A stretch of DNA of 64,000 nt, from the NCBI RefSeq assembly GCF_013409575.1, contig NZ_JACCCY010000004.1, positions 248,001-312,000 on the forward strand, read 5' to 3'. The stretch is from Macellibacteroides fermentans. Its GTDB lineage: Bacteria; Bacteroidota; Bacteroidia; Bacteroidales; Tannerellaceae. The notes under the pieces are model-generated. The model worked only from the letters and a program-made list of their open reading frames with translations, was not told the origin of the DNA and did no database searches. Position 1 is the first letter of the stretch. Every line of letters begins with the position of its first letter. The translations under genes were made by a program, and so were the position numbers. This document shows, piece after piece, positions 45,200-53,519 of the stretch.

Positions 45200-46186
45200 T
45201 TAAGAGTGGCTTTGCTTAGCTTCCATTGCTTTTACATGGATTTTGAAATATTTGCGCATGAAGATTACGTAGGCTATACTAAGTACGGCTATTACACAGG
45301 CAAAATAGAGCCAGCGGAAATCCGTAAATATAAAATAACCAGCTATAATCAGAGCCTGAACCGCCGCATAGATGGAAGATACCAGAACGTGGGGCATCTT
45401 CAGCTCGTTAGCCATCAATTGATAGGCATGTTTGCGGTGCGCTTCAAGTATATTCTCTTTCAGCATAATCCTATGCACAATAGTCAGAATCGTATCGACT
45501 CCGTAAACGGCAAGAACAATCAGGTAGCTGGGATCTTTGGTAACCAGAATCAGTTTACCCAGGGCAAACAAAATAATAAAGGCAATACCTACAGAACCCA
45601 CATCTCCGGCAAAACATTTGGCATTCTTGCGGAAGTTAAAAAATATGAATACGGCCAGCGAAATCAGCACCGTACCCAGGTAAGCAGAGTCGATAAAGTG
45701 TACGATCTGCGTGTTTATATATTCGAGCACCAGGATAATTACAAAGCTGTAAACCCCTGTAAGCCCATTAATTCCATCCATAAAGTTATAGGCATTGATA
45801 ATACCCGTGCAGAAAATCAATCCGGCAAGGATATACCATAACGGAGTGCCCGAAAACAGCCCCCATTCCTGAAACATCAGCATCATAGCTGCAAAATGAA
45901 ACACAAGACGTATCTTGCTCGGGATAGGTCTGATATCGTCCAGAAAGCTGATTCCTGCAATGAGAGTCAGTCCTGCGAAGTACCAATGATAGGGCACATT
46001 AAACCAGATGCTATACAAAAGTACACCAAAGTAAAATACAACACCACCCCCCAATAACGTAATACGTTCGTGAGAGCTACGCTTGTTAGGTTTGTCGATA
46101 ATATTAAGTCGGTCGGCCACTTTAAAGTAGGCAAGCTCCGAGAAAAATAATAAACCAAAAATCTTGTAAATTAAATTCCACTCCAT
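45200..46186 (-). CDS. WecA/MraY-type undecaprenyl-phosphate sugar-1-phosphate transferase
   Basis: A 328-residue polytopic membrane protein. The family motifs are in order: IDKPNKRSSHERIT-type segment near residue 31, ISFLDDIRPIPSKIRL near 83 with the Asp pair, NAYNFMDGINGLTG near 138, the CFAGDVGSVGIAF block near 193, and HRKHAYQLMANE near 260. It loads the first sugar phosphate (GlcNAc or a derivative) on undecaprenyl phosphate and therefore starts the repeat unit assembled by the downstream cluster. It is distinct from the PglC-like initiator at 59794. Confidence 0.93.
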   Translation of the reverse strand: MEWNLIYKIFGLLFFSELAYFKVADRLNIIDKPNKRSSHERITLLGGGVVFYFGVLLYSIWFNVPYHWYFAGLTLIAGISFLDDIRPIPSKIRLVFHFAAMMLMFQEWGLFSGTPLWYILAGLIFCTGIINAYNFMDGINGLTGVYSFVIILVLEYINTQIVHFIDSAYLGTVLISLAVFIFFNFRKNAKCFAGDVGSVGIAFIILFALGKLILVTKDPSYLIVLAVYGVDTILTIVHRIMLKENILEAHRKHAYQLMANELKMPHVLVSSIYAAVQALIIAGYFIFTDFRWLYFACVIAVLSIAYVIFMRKYFKIHVKAMEAKQSHS

Positions 46187-46373
46187 GGTTAAAAATCAAA
46201 TTAGCTTAGTTTAACTCTCTTTTTAAAAATGTAACAGTTGTTTAGATAAAATAAACATACTGTTTATCCTTAATAGATTAGATTTAGATAAATAAAGCTG
46301 CAAAGGTGCGATAATTTTTTTTGCCGACCTTATAAAAAGCCGACAAAAAAGGATATTTTAGATAATTTATGAA

Positions 46374-48314
46374 TCAGCGTGATACAGGCTGCTTAATATC
46401 CAGCTTTTCGAATTCGGAATTCTGACTGATAAACTCCGGAACGATCTGCTTCATCTGCAGTACCGTATCAAGCACCAGGCCTTGACGGGCCACTTGCGTT
46501 AACGAATCAATCCGGGGTTCAATCTCCTGGTAGTTATACTCACGTACTTTAGCTACCCTGATTTTTTCGTGTGGGGTAGGGAGGGTATTCTCTTCGTTAC
46601 TCAACAGTTCTTCGTATAATTTTTCGCCGGGACGCAGACCTGTATAAGAAATCTGTATATCCACATCGGGCTCGAAGCCGGCCAGTTCGATCATCCGTCG
46701 GGCCAGGTCGGCTATCTTTACAGGTTCGCCCATCTCAAAGATAAAGATCTCGCCACCCTTGCCCATGGTACCCGCCTCCAGCACCAGCCGGCACGCCTCG
46801 GGGATGGTCATAAAGTAGCGTATGATGTCCGGATGAGTCACCGTAATGGGTCCACCCTTCTCAATCTGTTCGCGGAAGCGCGGAATCACCGAACCGTTGC
46901 TCCCCAGCACATTGCCAAAGCGCGTGGTGATAAACTTCGTTACACCCGGATGGGTACCGTTCTTGATGGCCGTAGCCAGACTCTGCACATATATTTCGGC
47001 CAACCGCTTGCTGCAGCCCATCACATTGGTGGGATTCACGGCCTTGTCCGTCGATACCATCACAAACCGTTCCACCCCGTACTTCACGGCATGGTCCGCC
47101 ATGTTGCGCGTACCCCGCACATTCACCCGTATGGCCTCGCAGGGATTGCTCTCCATCAACGGCACATGCTTGTAGGCTGCCGCATGGAATACCACCTGAG
47201 GAAGGTATCTTTCAAAAACTGCATTCACCCGTGATTCACTGCGCACATCCCCGATAACCGGCTGGAACTTCAGTTCCGGAAACTTCTCTTCCAATTCAAG
47301 ACGTAAGTTATGCATGGGCGTCTCCGCCGAGTCAAACAACACCAGCTTGCGGATGCGGAAGCGTGCCAGCTGCCGGCAGATCTCGCTCCCGATGGAGCCC
47401 GCCGCACCAGACACCAGCACCACTTTGCCCTCCAGACTATCGGCAATCTCCTGCAGGTTGATCTTAATCTCGTCGCGGCCCAGTAAGTCCTCGATACGAA
47501 CCGGACGGATGGACCGTTTAACGCCGCCATCCACCAAATCCTCCATGGGAGGCATCACCAACGTACGCAGGTTCAGCTTCTCGCAGTGACGGATCAAACG
47601 GTTCTGTTCCTCTTTGGCCTCTTTGGGATTGGTAAACAATATCCCGTCCAGGTTATTTCTTTTAATCAGGCTGGCAAGCCCGGTCTTGTCTTCCACATAA
47701 TAAACCGGCAGTCCACCGATGCTCATCTGTTTCCCTTTTGAACCATAAATAATATACCCCATTACCTTATACATGTTAAGGTAAGCCTGGGTGTTCAGGT
47801 ATACAGACGATATGCTCTGAGGGGTGGTGCCATAAATAAGCAAATTCCGTTGCTGCTTATTGTTGGTGGAAAGAATGAAATTATACAAGTTTATCAGGAT
47901 CACCCGCAGCGACAGCATCAAACCTCCGGTAGCCAGCGAATCAATAAAGAAGCAGAGAATCAAGAATTTGATAGGCTTGGGATCCCCGAAAAAGTAGATC
48001 AGGATGATAAGCAAAACCGACTTAACGAAGGAAGCCGACCCCAGACGCCACAACTCCTGCAGCGTAGAATGGCGAACCACCCCCCGGTAGGGACGGAAAA
48101 CCAGAAAAGCTGCGACGCTTGCTACGCCGGAGAAGAATGCCATGCGTACAAATACACCTAAATCTACATGAATGCCGATGGCATACTGAAGCAGGATGAT
48201 GGTAAAAAGGGATACAGTAACGGAGGTCGCCAGGTCGGCACCAAATACAATCCAACGGCTCAGGTATTTGAGTTGGGCCAGATTATTAAGTCTTTCTTGA
48301 ACAATTCTTTTCAT
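46374..48314 (-). CDS. FlaA1/WbpM/CapD-type NDP-sugar 4,6-dehydratase, copy 1
   Basis: Start taken at the ATG 48312-48314 (MKRIVQERLNNLAQLKYLSR), shared with copy 2; upstream extensions differ between the copies. The 646-residue protein has four N-terminal membrane helices (about residues 20-145), a CoA-binding-like nucleotide domain and the SDR domain. The latter carries VSGAAGSIGSEICRQLARF near 290, VSTDKAVNPTNVMGCSK near 410 (Met replaces the usual Tyr, normal in this family) and TRFGNVLGSNGSVIPRF near 450. It probably converts UDP-GlcNAc to the 4-keto-6-deoxy sugar. It follows RNA cassette b and is almost identical to 55933-57882. Confidence 0.92.
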   Translation of the reverse strand: MKRIVQERLNNLAQLKYLSRWIVFGADLATSVTVSLFTIILLQYAIGIHVDLGVFVRMAFFSGVASVAAFLVFRPYRGVVRHSTLQELWRLGSASFVKSVLLIILIYFFGDPKPIKFLILCFFIDSLATGGLMLSLRVILINLYNFILSTNNKQQRNLLIYGTTPQSISSVYLNTQAYLNMYKVMGYIIYGSKGKQMSIGGLPVYYVEDKTGLASLIKRNNLDGILFTNPKEAKEEQNRLIRHCEKLNLRTLVMPPMEDLVDGGVKRSIRPVRIEDLLGRDEIKINLQEIADSLEGKVVLVSGAAGSIGSEICRQLARFRIRKLVLFDSAETPMHNLRLELEEKFPELKFQPVIGDVRSESRVNAVFERYLPQVVFHAAAYKHVPLMESNPCEAIRVNVRGTRNMADHAVKYGVERFVMVSTDKAVNPTNVMGCSKRLAEIYVQSLATAIKNGTHPGVTKFITTRFGNVLGSNGSVIPRFREQIEKGGPITVTHPDIIRYFMTIPEACRLVLEAGTMGKGGEIFIFEMGEPVKIADLARRMIELAGFEPDVDIQISYTGLRPGEKLYEELLSNEENTLPTPHEKIRVAKVREYNYQEIEPRIDSLTQVARQGLVLDTVLQMKQIVPEFISQNSEFEKLDIKQPVSR

Positions 48315-48423
48315 TAAGTCTTTCGTAAAATGGGAAAACCAGCAATTACAATTTACAGAATTAAATAGATTCACTCGGCAAAGTTATGACAATTCCTGCG
48401 ACTAAAAAATTATTATTGGGTAT

Positions 48424-48525
48424 AAAAGCAAAATATCCGATTCTCACGAACCGGATACCTTTTTTTTAACCAAAACCTTAACTTAAATATAAGAGAAAGG
48501 CACCGTAGTACCGTGTCTTATATCG
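48424..48525 (-). ncRNA. RNA cassette copy b: small RNA or leader before dehydratase copy 1
   Basis: Minus-strand transcript of about 100 nt. A composite stem ATAAGA/TCTTAT encloses GGTAC-TACG-GTGCC, followed by the linker AGTTAAGGTTTTGGTTA and the hairpin GTATCCG-(12 nt)-CGGATAT with TTTTGCTTTT. It ends about 110 bases before the start of the dehydratase gene. The inner stem keeps pairing through a G-U pair where copies c-e have an A-U pair. Confidence 0.62.
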
Positions 48526-48530
48526 TATTG

Positions 48531-48584
48531 CAAATATAAGGCACTTTTTTTAACCACCAAATATATTTTATATGTTCTATAACA
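48531..48584 (-). promoter_or_regulatory. Promoter of RNA cassette copy b
   Basis: Minus strand: TGTTATAGAACA (48573-48584), 11 bases, TTTG (48558-48561), 19 bases, TATATTTG (48531-48538). The same geometry is found at the four other cassettes. Confidence 0.72.
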
Positions 48585-48650
48585 TATTTTAATGTAATTC
48601 AACCTGATTATCGTCAATATGTATATATTCGTGACGATATTCTGATTTCA

Positions 48651-49298
48651 TTACCGCATAATATTCAGTATCGTAGCAATGGCCATCAGCATGGTTGAGA
48701 AGAATGAAAACTTAGACCAGTTGATGTCTGCAGGCTCCTTTACGTAAACGGTATCACCGGCGTATAGCACCGGCAGTTTCTGTACCCGGTGCTTCGGGTT
48801 CATGTAATCCTTCAGCCGGATCTCCTCCATGGACTGATCCGCCCGTACAATCACAATCTGTTTCCCCTTCTTTATATTCTTGATGCCACCCGCCATGCTC
48901 AGGGCCGAAAGCAGGTCCACCCCCTCGAAAACCTGAAACTGTCCCGGCTTGTTTACATACCCCAACACATTCAGCATCTGGTTCTGAATCTTGCGGATGT
49001 AGATAGACACCACCGGATTCACCACATACTTCTCCACGCTCTTTTCCACCGATGCGGTAAGCGCTTCGCTGCTCATCCCCGCCGCCTTTATACCACCGAT
49101 CCCCGGATACTGGATATACCCGTCGGGCAGCACCGTAATGCCGCTCAACGAAAACTCCGGATGCTCCATCACAACGATATCCAGCACATCCCCCCGGTTA
49201 ATCACATAACTCCCGTTCTGCCCTGTTGCCGAATTAACAACCAAGAACAGACACCAAAGTACCAAACCCGCAACACACCTCACATTCATATAGCACAT
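48651..49298 (-). CDS. Small SLBB polysaccharide export protein with C-terminal membrane helix
   Basis: A 215-residue secreted protein with a signal peptide (about residues 4-26, ending SATGQ) and no lipobox. It has a poly-export domain (YVINRGDVLDIVVMEHPEFS near residue 30), an SLBB domain (LNVLGYVNKPGQFQVFEG near 113) and a C-terminal hydrophobic helix (FFSTMLMAIATILNIMR). This resembles a short Wza-type exporter. The start may be the first or the fourth codon (Met). It is the last gene of a three-gene operon with the SLBB-LCP and LysM-kinase genes, 26 bases after the former. Confidence 0.85.
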   Translation of the reverse strand: MCYMNVRCVAGLVLWCLFLVVNSATGQNGSYVINRGDVLDIVVMEHPEFSLSGITVLPDGYIQYPGIGGIKAAGMSSEALTASVEKSVEKYVVNPVVSIYIRKIQNQMLNVLGYVNKPGQFQVFEGVDLLSALSMAGGIKNIKKGKQIVIVRADQSMEEIRLKDYMNPKHRVQKLPVLYAGDTVYVKEPADINWSKFSFFSTMLMAIATILNIMR

Positions 49299-49324
49299 TT
49301 ATTTTGTTAGACTCCAATCAAACC

Positions 49325-50506
49325 CTAATACACCCGTTGCTTCCTGTTTCCGGGAGCCACCAGATACGAGCGGATCTCCCGTTTAAGCAGCGACCGGTAC
49401 CCCGGAATATCCGGATAAAAGAACAACCGGTCCCCCTCCGCACTGTAATACCCCGGCAACGTACCGAAGGATAATTCGGGCACGGCAAGCATATTCCGGT
49501 ACAGAGACAACACAAACTTCCGGTCCATGTTGGTCTGGAAGAGCTCCCCGATACGGGCTATCAACTTCAGCTGATCCTCCGTATCCAGTTGGCCGAAAGC
49601 ACTGCGCATGGCACGCAACATACCCTGCTGGCGGTGCCGTCTGGCATCGTAAGCCACTTCCAGTCCCCGTACATCCAACCCCCTGGCATCCTGCCTGTCC
49701 AGAAACCGTATAAACTCCCAGGCCCCGAAGCCATCCAACCTGCCTTTTCCCGGCTTCACCCCAACCCCCTGGGCATAGGTACCGTCCAGGTTACAGTCAA
49801 CACCCCCCAGCCGGTCAATCAGACTGATAAACCGGGAGCGGTCCTGTATCAGGAAATAATCTATTTTCTGATTGAGGGAAGCCTCTACGACACGGAGCGT
49901 AGGACGAATATCCAAGGTAAAGAACAGATCCATCAGTCGGTAATCCTCTGCAAGGAAACGGGTACTGAAGGGAATATGGGTACACTGAATCCGGTTGAGC
50001 TCCGGATAGAAAGTTATCAACACATATACAGCAGGCAACCCCACATATAAAATAGAAACATGCTGCAGCTCCCGGTCCTCCTTCCCAAGGAAGAGCGAGT
50101 CGCCCGCCAAGGCCACCTCCTTATTCATCAACCCCTCCGGCACCACCGGCAACCGTACTGCGGCTCCGCCATTGCCCCGAAAGGGAATTATATATACCGA
50201 ATCATTGCGCACCGTCCGTTCCGCATCCACCCTAAAGAAATCTGCACCGGGCTTGAGTCCCCCGGCCCTGCGGATCAGCATCCCCAGGTCGGAACCCCGC
50301 TCCATGGAATACACCGCCGGACGATTCACCGCACCGCATACCGCCACCCGGATCGCCACCCTCTCACGGTTGTCCGCAAACAAAGGCAGCACCACCCAGT
50401 ACACCAGCCCCGTCAGCACCAGTACACCCAGCACCACCCAAAAGGCAATCTTCCTGCGGCGGAACACCTTGGGAGAAACCCCGTTGCTAGCAGGCATCCC
50501 CTTCAT
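49325..50506 (-). CDS. SLBB-LCP fusion protein (LytR-CpsA-Psr family, Gram-negative variant)
   Basis: A 393-residue inner-membrane-anchored protein. One helix (residues 20-43) precedes an SLBB domain (VAVCGAVNRPAVYSMERGSD, residues 54-73, to about 108). An LCP domain spans roughly 150-300: IDYFLIQDRSRFISLIDRLG at 215-234, GRLDGFGAWEFIRFLDR near 255, RRHRQQGMLRAM at 289-300. LCP enzymes transfer undecaprenyl-linked polymers to the wall in Gram-positives. The usual PRDT-type motif is replaced by IPFSTRF (about residues 178-184), so catalysis may be altered. It overlaps the LysM-kinase gene by four bases. Confidence 0.8.
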   Translation of the reverse strand: MKGMPASNGVSPKVFRRRKIAFWVVLGVLVLTGLVYWVVLPLFADNRERVAIRVAVCGAVNRPAVYSMERGSDLGMLIRRAGGLKPGADFFRVDAERTVRNDSVYIIPFRGNGGAAVRLPVVPEGLMNKEVALAGDSLFLGKEDRELQHVSILYVGLPAVYVLITFYPELNRIQCTHIPFSTRFLAEDYRLMDLFFTLDIRPTLRVVEASLNQKIDYFLIQDRSRFISLIDRLGGVDCNLDGTYAQGVGVKPGKGRLDGFGAWEFIRFLDRQDARGLDVRGLEVAYDARRHRQQGMLRAMRSAFGQLDTEDQLKLIARIGELFQTNMDRKFVLSLYRNMLAVPELSFGTLPGYYSAEGDRLFFYPDIPGYRSLLKREIRSYLVAPGNRKQRVY

Positions 50507-53184
50507 CCGTTAGCAGCCAATTTATCCAACGCATCCACCCCCTCGAAGTTACCCGCCAGAATCTCCCGCTGAAGTTTGGCAGCACGGGCGACCGACTCCT
50601 TATCGGCCGCATCAATCCGGTATCGGTCCGGCATCGGAATCCGCAGCGAAGCACCCGCAGGCACCCGGTTGGGATCCTTTATCACATCCCGGTTGGCTAT
50701 ATACACATACACCCAGAATACCTTATCCCCATAGTACGAAAGAGACAGCAAGGTAAGTCGGGTTCCCGCTTCCACCACCACTGTATCCAGCCACTGAGGG
50801 GCAACACTATCGGCATTCAAAGTACCGGCAACCAAAGCCGTATCAGGAACAGCGGCAGGCGCCGGCACCCGAACCTCCGGAACCACCTCCGTCTGCCGGG
50901 CGGTAAACCTTTTACCTGCCGTAACATATCCCAGCCAGCCGGCAATGGCCAACGCCTGGAAGGCAAGGAAGAAATACATCCATTTCCGGAGACGGAATTT
51001 CCGGAAAAGCGGTACCCGCACCGGCTGCATCTCCGGCACCAACGCACCGGAAGCCCCGTCCGCCTCCCCATCGGGATAATAGCGGTACCTTTCGGCATGA
51101 TATCCCGTATATTTGTTCAGCACATTCCCTTTCACCCCGTTGATGATGGCCCCCAGCACCGGCAGGTTGTGCGACTGCAGCAACCCCTTCAGCTTATCCA
51201 GCGCCACCCGCGAGGTAACCTCCAGGCGCACCATCAGGATAATCCCGTCCATGTGCTCCATAACACCCACCACCTCGGGCACGAACAACGCCGCCGGCGT
51301 GTCCACAATCACCACGTCGAACCGTTGGCGCACCTCCTGCAGGAAGGCAGTCAGCGCCGGATCATCATACAACAAATCCCTGCGCTCCTTTACGGTACCC
51401 GCCGCTGTAAACCAAAGCGAAGGCACCCGCGTTTCCTGCAGCACCCCCTCCAGATTACAACCTCCGGCAAGCAAATCACTCAGTCCCCGGCTGTCCGTAC
51501 GCTGCAACATCCCGCTCAGCTTAGGCGCAAAAAAATCCATATCCACCAGCAGCACCCGCAACTTCTTGTAGGCCAGCGCCCGTGCCAGCTCCAGGCTTAT
51601 CAGCGACTTGCCCTCCTGGCGTACCGAACTGCATACGGCCAACACCCTTTTATCCTTATATTTTATGGCCTGCCTCAGGTTCACCACCACACTGCTCAAG
51701 TCGCTCCAACCCGCATACCCACCGGCAGCCGGCTCCTTCAGTCCCCGGTCGCCAAAGGCATCCGGTTTTCGGTGCCCGAACGACCCCAGCACAGGCCACG
51801 TATAGAAACACTCAAAATCCCCCGTCACCATCAGCCGGTTATCCAGCATATCATACAAGAAGACCAACCCAGCGGCCACGGCCAGCCCCGCCATCAACCC
51901 CACGGCAATAAAAAAGACAATCCCCTTGTTGGCAGGCAGGGCAGGCACATCCGGCTCGTCCACCATTACAAAACGGCTCAAACTGCCCGACGAAGCACTC
52001 TGCGCCTCAATCAAATTCAGGTTCAGCTGCTTGATCGTCATAAACACCATCTCGCGGTTGCGCAACACCTGCTGCTGATTCTCATCGTTGGCATCCGGCA
52101 ACGTCCTATGCTCCAGATCCCCAATCACCCTTTCCAGCGAAGCCACGTGCGTCTCTTCACTCACCTCCGCAATCTGCAGCTCCATCAACTTGCTCATCAG
52201 CTGCGTCTTCAGCGGATTCTCCATCAGGCTCTTAATCTGCATCCGGTTCTCCAGACTATCCCGCAACATCACGTTGAGCTGCTTTATATTACTGCGTATC
52301 GCCTTCACCGAAGGATGATCCTCCCGGTTTTTGGTCAGCGCCCGTGCCAGATCCACCTCCAGGTTCATCAGCTGCACCTTTAACGGCTCTGTGAAAGCCG
52401 ACTCGTTCACAATCGTGCCGTCCAGATTCTTCAGGGCACTCTCCGTACGCTGGCGCGATGCCTTGAGGGTACTCAACGCAATCTGCGCCTTCATCAGATC
52501 CATGCGGAACGACTCCAGGTTCGCCTGCAACCTGTCCACATCCAGCATCCCTCCCGAGCTGGTAGCCGCCATAGACAACACCTGCTTGTCAAGCACATTC
52601 AGTTTCTCGTTATTATCGGCAATCTGTTTGGTAAGAAAATCGATCAGCCGCTGCGAATTACTCTGCTGATGCTTCAGCAGCAACTCATTGAGCGACTCCA
52701 TGTAGGCCGACATAATCAGCGGAATCTCCGCCGGGTGGGCAGAAGTTATCCCCACTTTGAAGATCGGCACCCGGTCCTCCCTCTTTTTATCCAGAATATC
52801 CACTTTGATAGCCCCTTTCAGCTGGTCGGCCGTAAGCGGCAGCCCCGTACGCTGCAAGGTAAGCCGGGCAATCTCCGTACTCTGCATGTTGCTGAGCCAG
52901 AAATTCTTGTCGAAATCCGACTTCACCACCGGCACATTCTTTTCAGACATATACTCGTGCACTGTTTCGTTGTAGAATACCTCGTAATCAGACTTGTACA
53001 ACTTGGGCTGTTTCACAGCAAACACCACCACCGCCATAAAAACCAACACAAAACCGCATAAAAAAACCCACTTGTGTATAAGTAACACCTGCAGGTAACG
53101 AACAATCAGATGAACCAGGTTCTCTTCTGGCTCATTGGAAGGTACGGAATTAGAATTAAAATTTAAATCAGAATTAGGATGCAT
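50503..53184 (-). CDS. Wzc-like BY-kinase with third membrane helix and C-terminal LysM domain
   Basis: An 893-residue protein. Residues 1-450 form a Wzc/Wzz unit with helices at 36-57 and 421-444 and a long periplasmic coiled coil. The kinase domain follows: Walker A SSVRQEGKS (519-527), Walker A' LLVDMDFFAPK (545-555), Walker B VVIVDTP (624-630), and a short tyrosine cluster at 692-703. The chain then continues, unlike Wzc: a third helix (735-755), a proline-rich linker, and a LysM-like domain at about 800-850 (YYGDKVFWVYVYIANRDVI, then DPNRVPAGASLRIP). The tail would be periplasmic and bind peptidoglycan or glycan. First gene of the operon, preceded by cassette c. Unusually GC-rich codon use. 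Confidence 0.9.
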   Translation of the reverse strand: MHPNSDLNFNSNSVPSNEPEENLVHLIVRYLQVLLIHKWVFLCGFVLVFMAVVVFAVKQPKLYKSDYEVFYNETVHEYMSEKNVPVVKSDFDKNFWLSNMQSTEIARLTLQRTGLPLTADQLKGAIKVDILDKKREDRVPIFKVGITSAHPAEIPLIMSAYMESLNELLLKHQQSNSQRLIDFLTKQIADNNEKLNVLDKQVLSMAATSSGGMLDVDRLQANLESFRMDLMKAQIALSTLKASRQRTESALKNLDGTIVNESAFTEPLKVQLMNLEVDLARALTKNREDHPSVKAIRSNIKQLNVMLRDSLENRMQIKSLMENPLKTQLMSKLMELQIAEVSEETHVASLERVIGDLEHRTLPDANDENQQQVLRNREMVFMTIKQLNLNLIEAQSASSGSLSRFVMVDEPDVPALPANKGIVFFIAVGLMAGLAVAAGLVFLYDMLDNRLMVTGDFECFYTWPVLGSFGHRKPDAFGDRGLKEPAAGGYAGWSDLSSVVVNLRQAIKYKDKRVLAVCSSVRQEGKSLISLELARALAYKKLRVLLVDMDFFAPKLSGMLQRTDSRGLSDLLAGGCNLEGVLQETRVPSLWFTAAGTVKERRDLLYDDPALTAFLQEVRQRFDVVIVDTPAALFVPEVVGVMEHMDGIILMVRLEVTSRVALDKLKGLLQSHNLPVLGAIINGVKGNVLNKYTGYHAERYRYYPDGEADGASGALVPEMQPVRVPLFRKFRLRKWMYFFLAFQALAIAGWLGYVTAGKRFTARQTEVVPEVRVPAPAAVPDTALVAGTLNADSVAPQWLDTVVVEAGTRLTLLSLSYYGDKVFWVYVYIANRDVIKDPNRVPAGASLRIPMPDRYRIDAADKESVARAAKLQREILAGNFEGVDALDKLAANG

Positions 53185-53317
53185 GGTTCACTGGCTGCTA
53201 AAAAAATGTCAACTGGATATGGAAATCGCCGACAAATATAATCAAATTATTAAACAATAAAGACTTAAATGTGAAAAAATAAAACTAAAATGTTAAAAAT
53301 GAAGGCCCATAGGGTAT

Positions 53318-53417
53318 AAAAGCAAAATATCCGACTCTCACGAACCGGATATCTCTATTTTAACCAAAACCTTAACTAACATAAGAGAAAGGTACTGTAG
53401 TACCGTGTCTTATATCG
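53318..53417 (-). ncRNA. RNA cassette copy c: small RNA or leader before the LysM-kinase operon
   Basis: Minus-strand transcript of about 100 nt. A composite stem (ATAAGA/TCTTAT around GGTAC-TACA-GTACC) is followed by the linker AGTTAAGGTTTTGGTTA and the hairpin ATATCCG-(12 nt)-CGGATAT with TTTTGCTTTT. The hairpin ends about 135 bases before the kinase gene start at 53184. Homology to copies d and e extends upstream to about 53505, covering nearly the whole gap. Confidence 0.65.
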
Positions 53418-53422
53418 TACTG

Positions 53423-53476
53423 CAAATATACGCCCCTTTTCCAGACTACCAAACTAATTTTACATGTTCTATAACA
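53423..53476 (-). promoter_or_regulatory. Promoter of RNA cassette copy c
   Basis: Minus strand: TGTTATAGAACA (53465-53476), 11 bases, TTTG (53450-53453), 19 bases, TATATTTG (53423-53430). Confidence 0.75.
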
Positions 53477-53519
53477 GTTTATTTATTAGTTCGATTGCTT
53501 GTTTAGCACGATAATTATC

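Noticed and set aside
46374-48314. Met in place of Tyr in the WbpM-type SDR motif (MGCSK)
   Set aside because: This substitution is normal for the FlaA1/WbpM large dehydratases and is not evidence of inactivity.
51097-52383. Very long plus-strand frame (428 codons) opposite the LysM-kinase gene
   Set aside because: Composition is His/Gln/Pro/Arg-rich with no domains. It is a shadow of the GC-rich minus-strand gene, whose motifs are clear.
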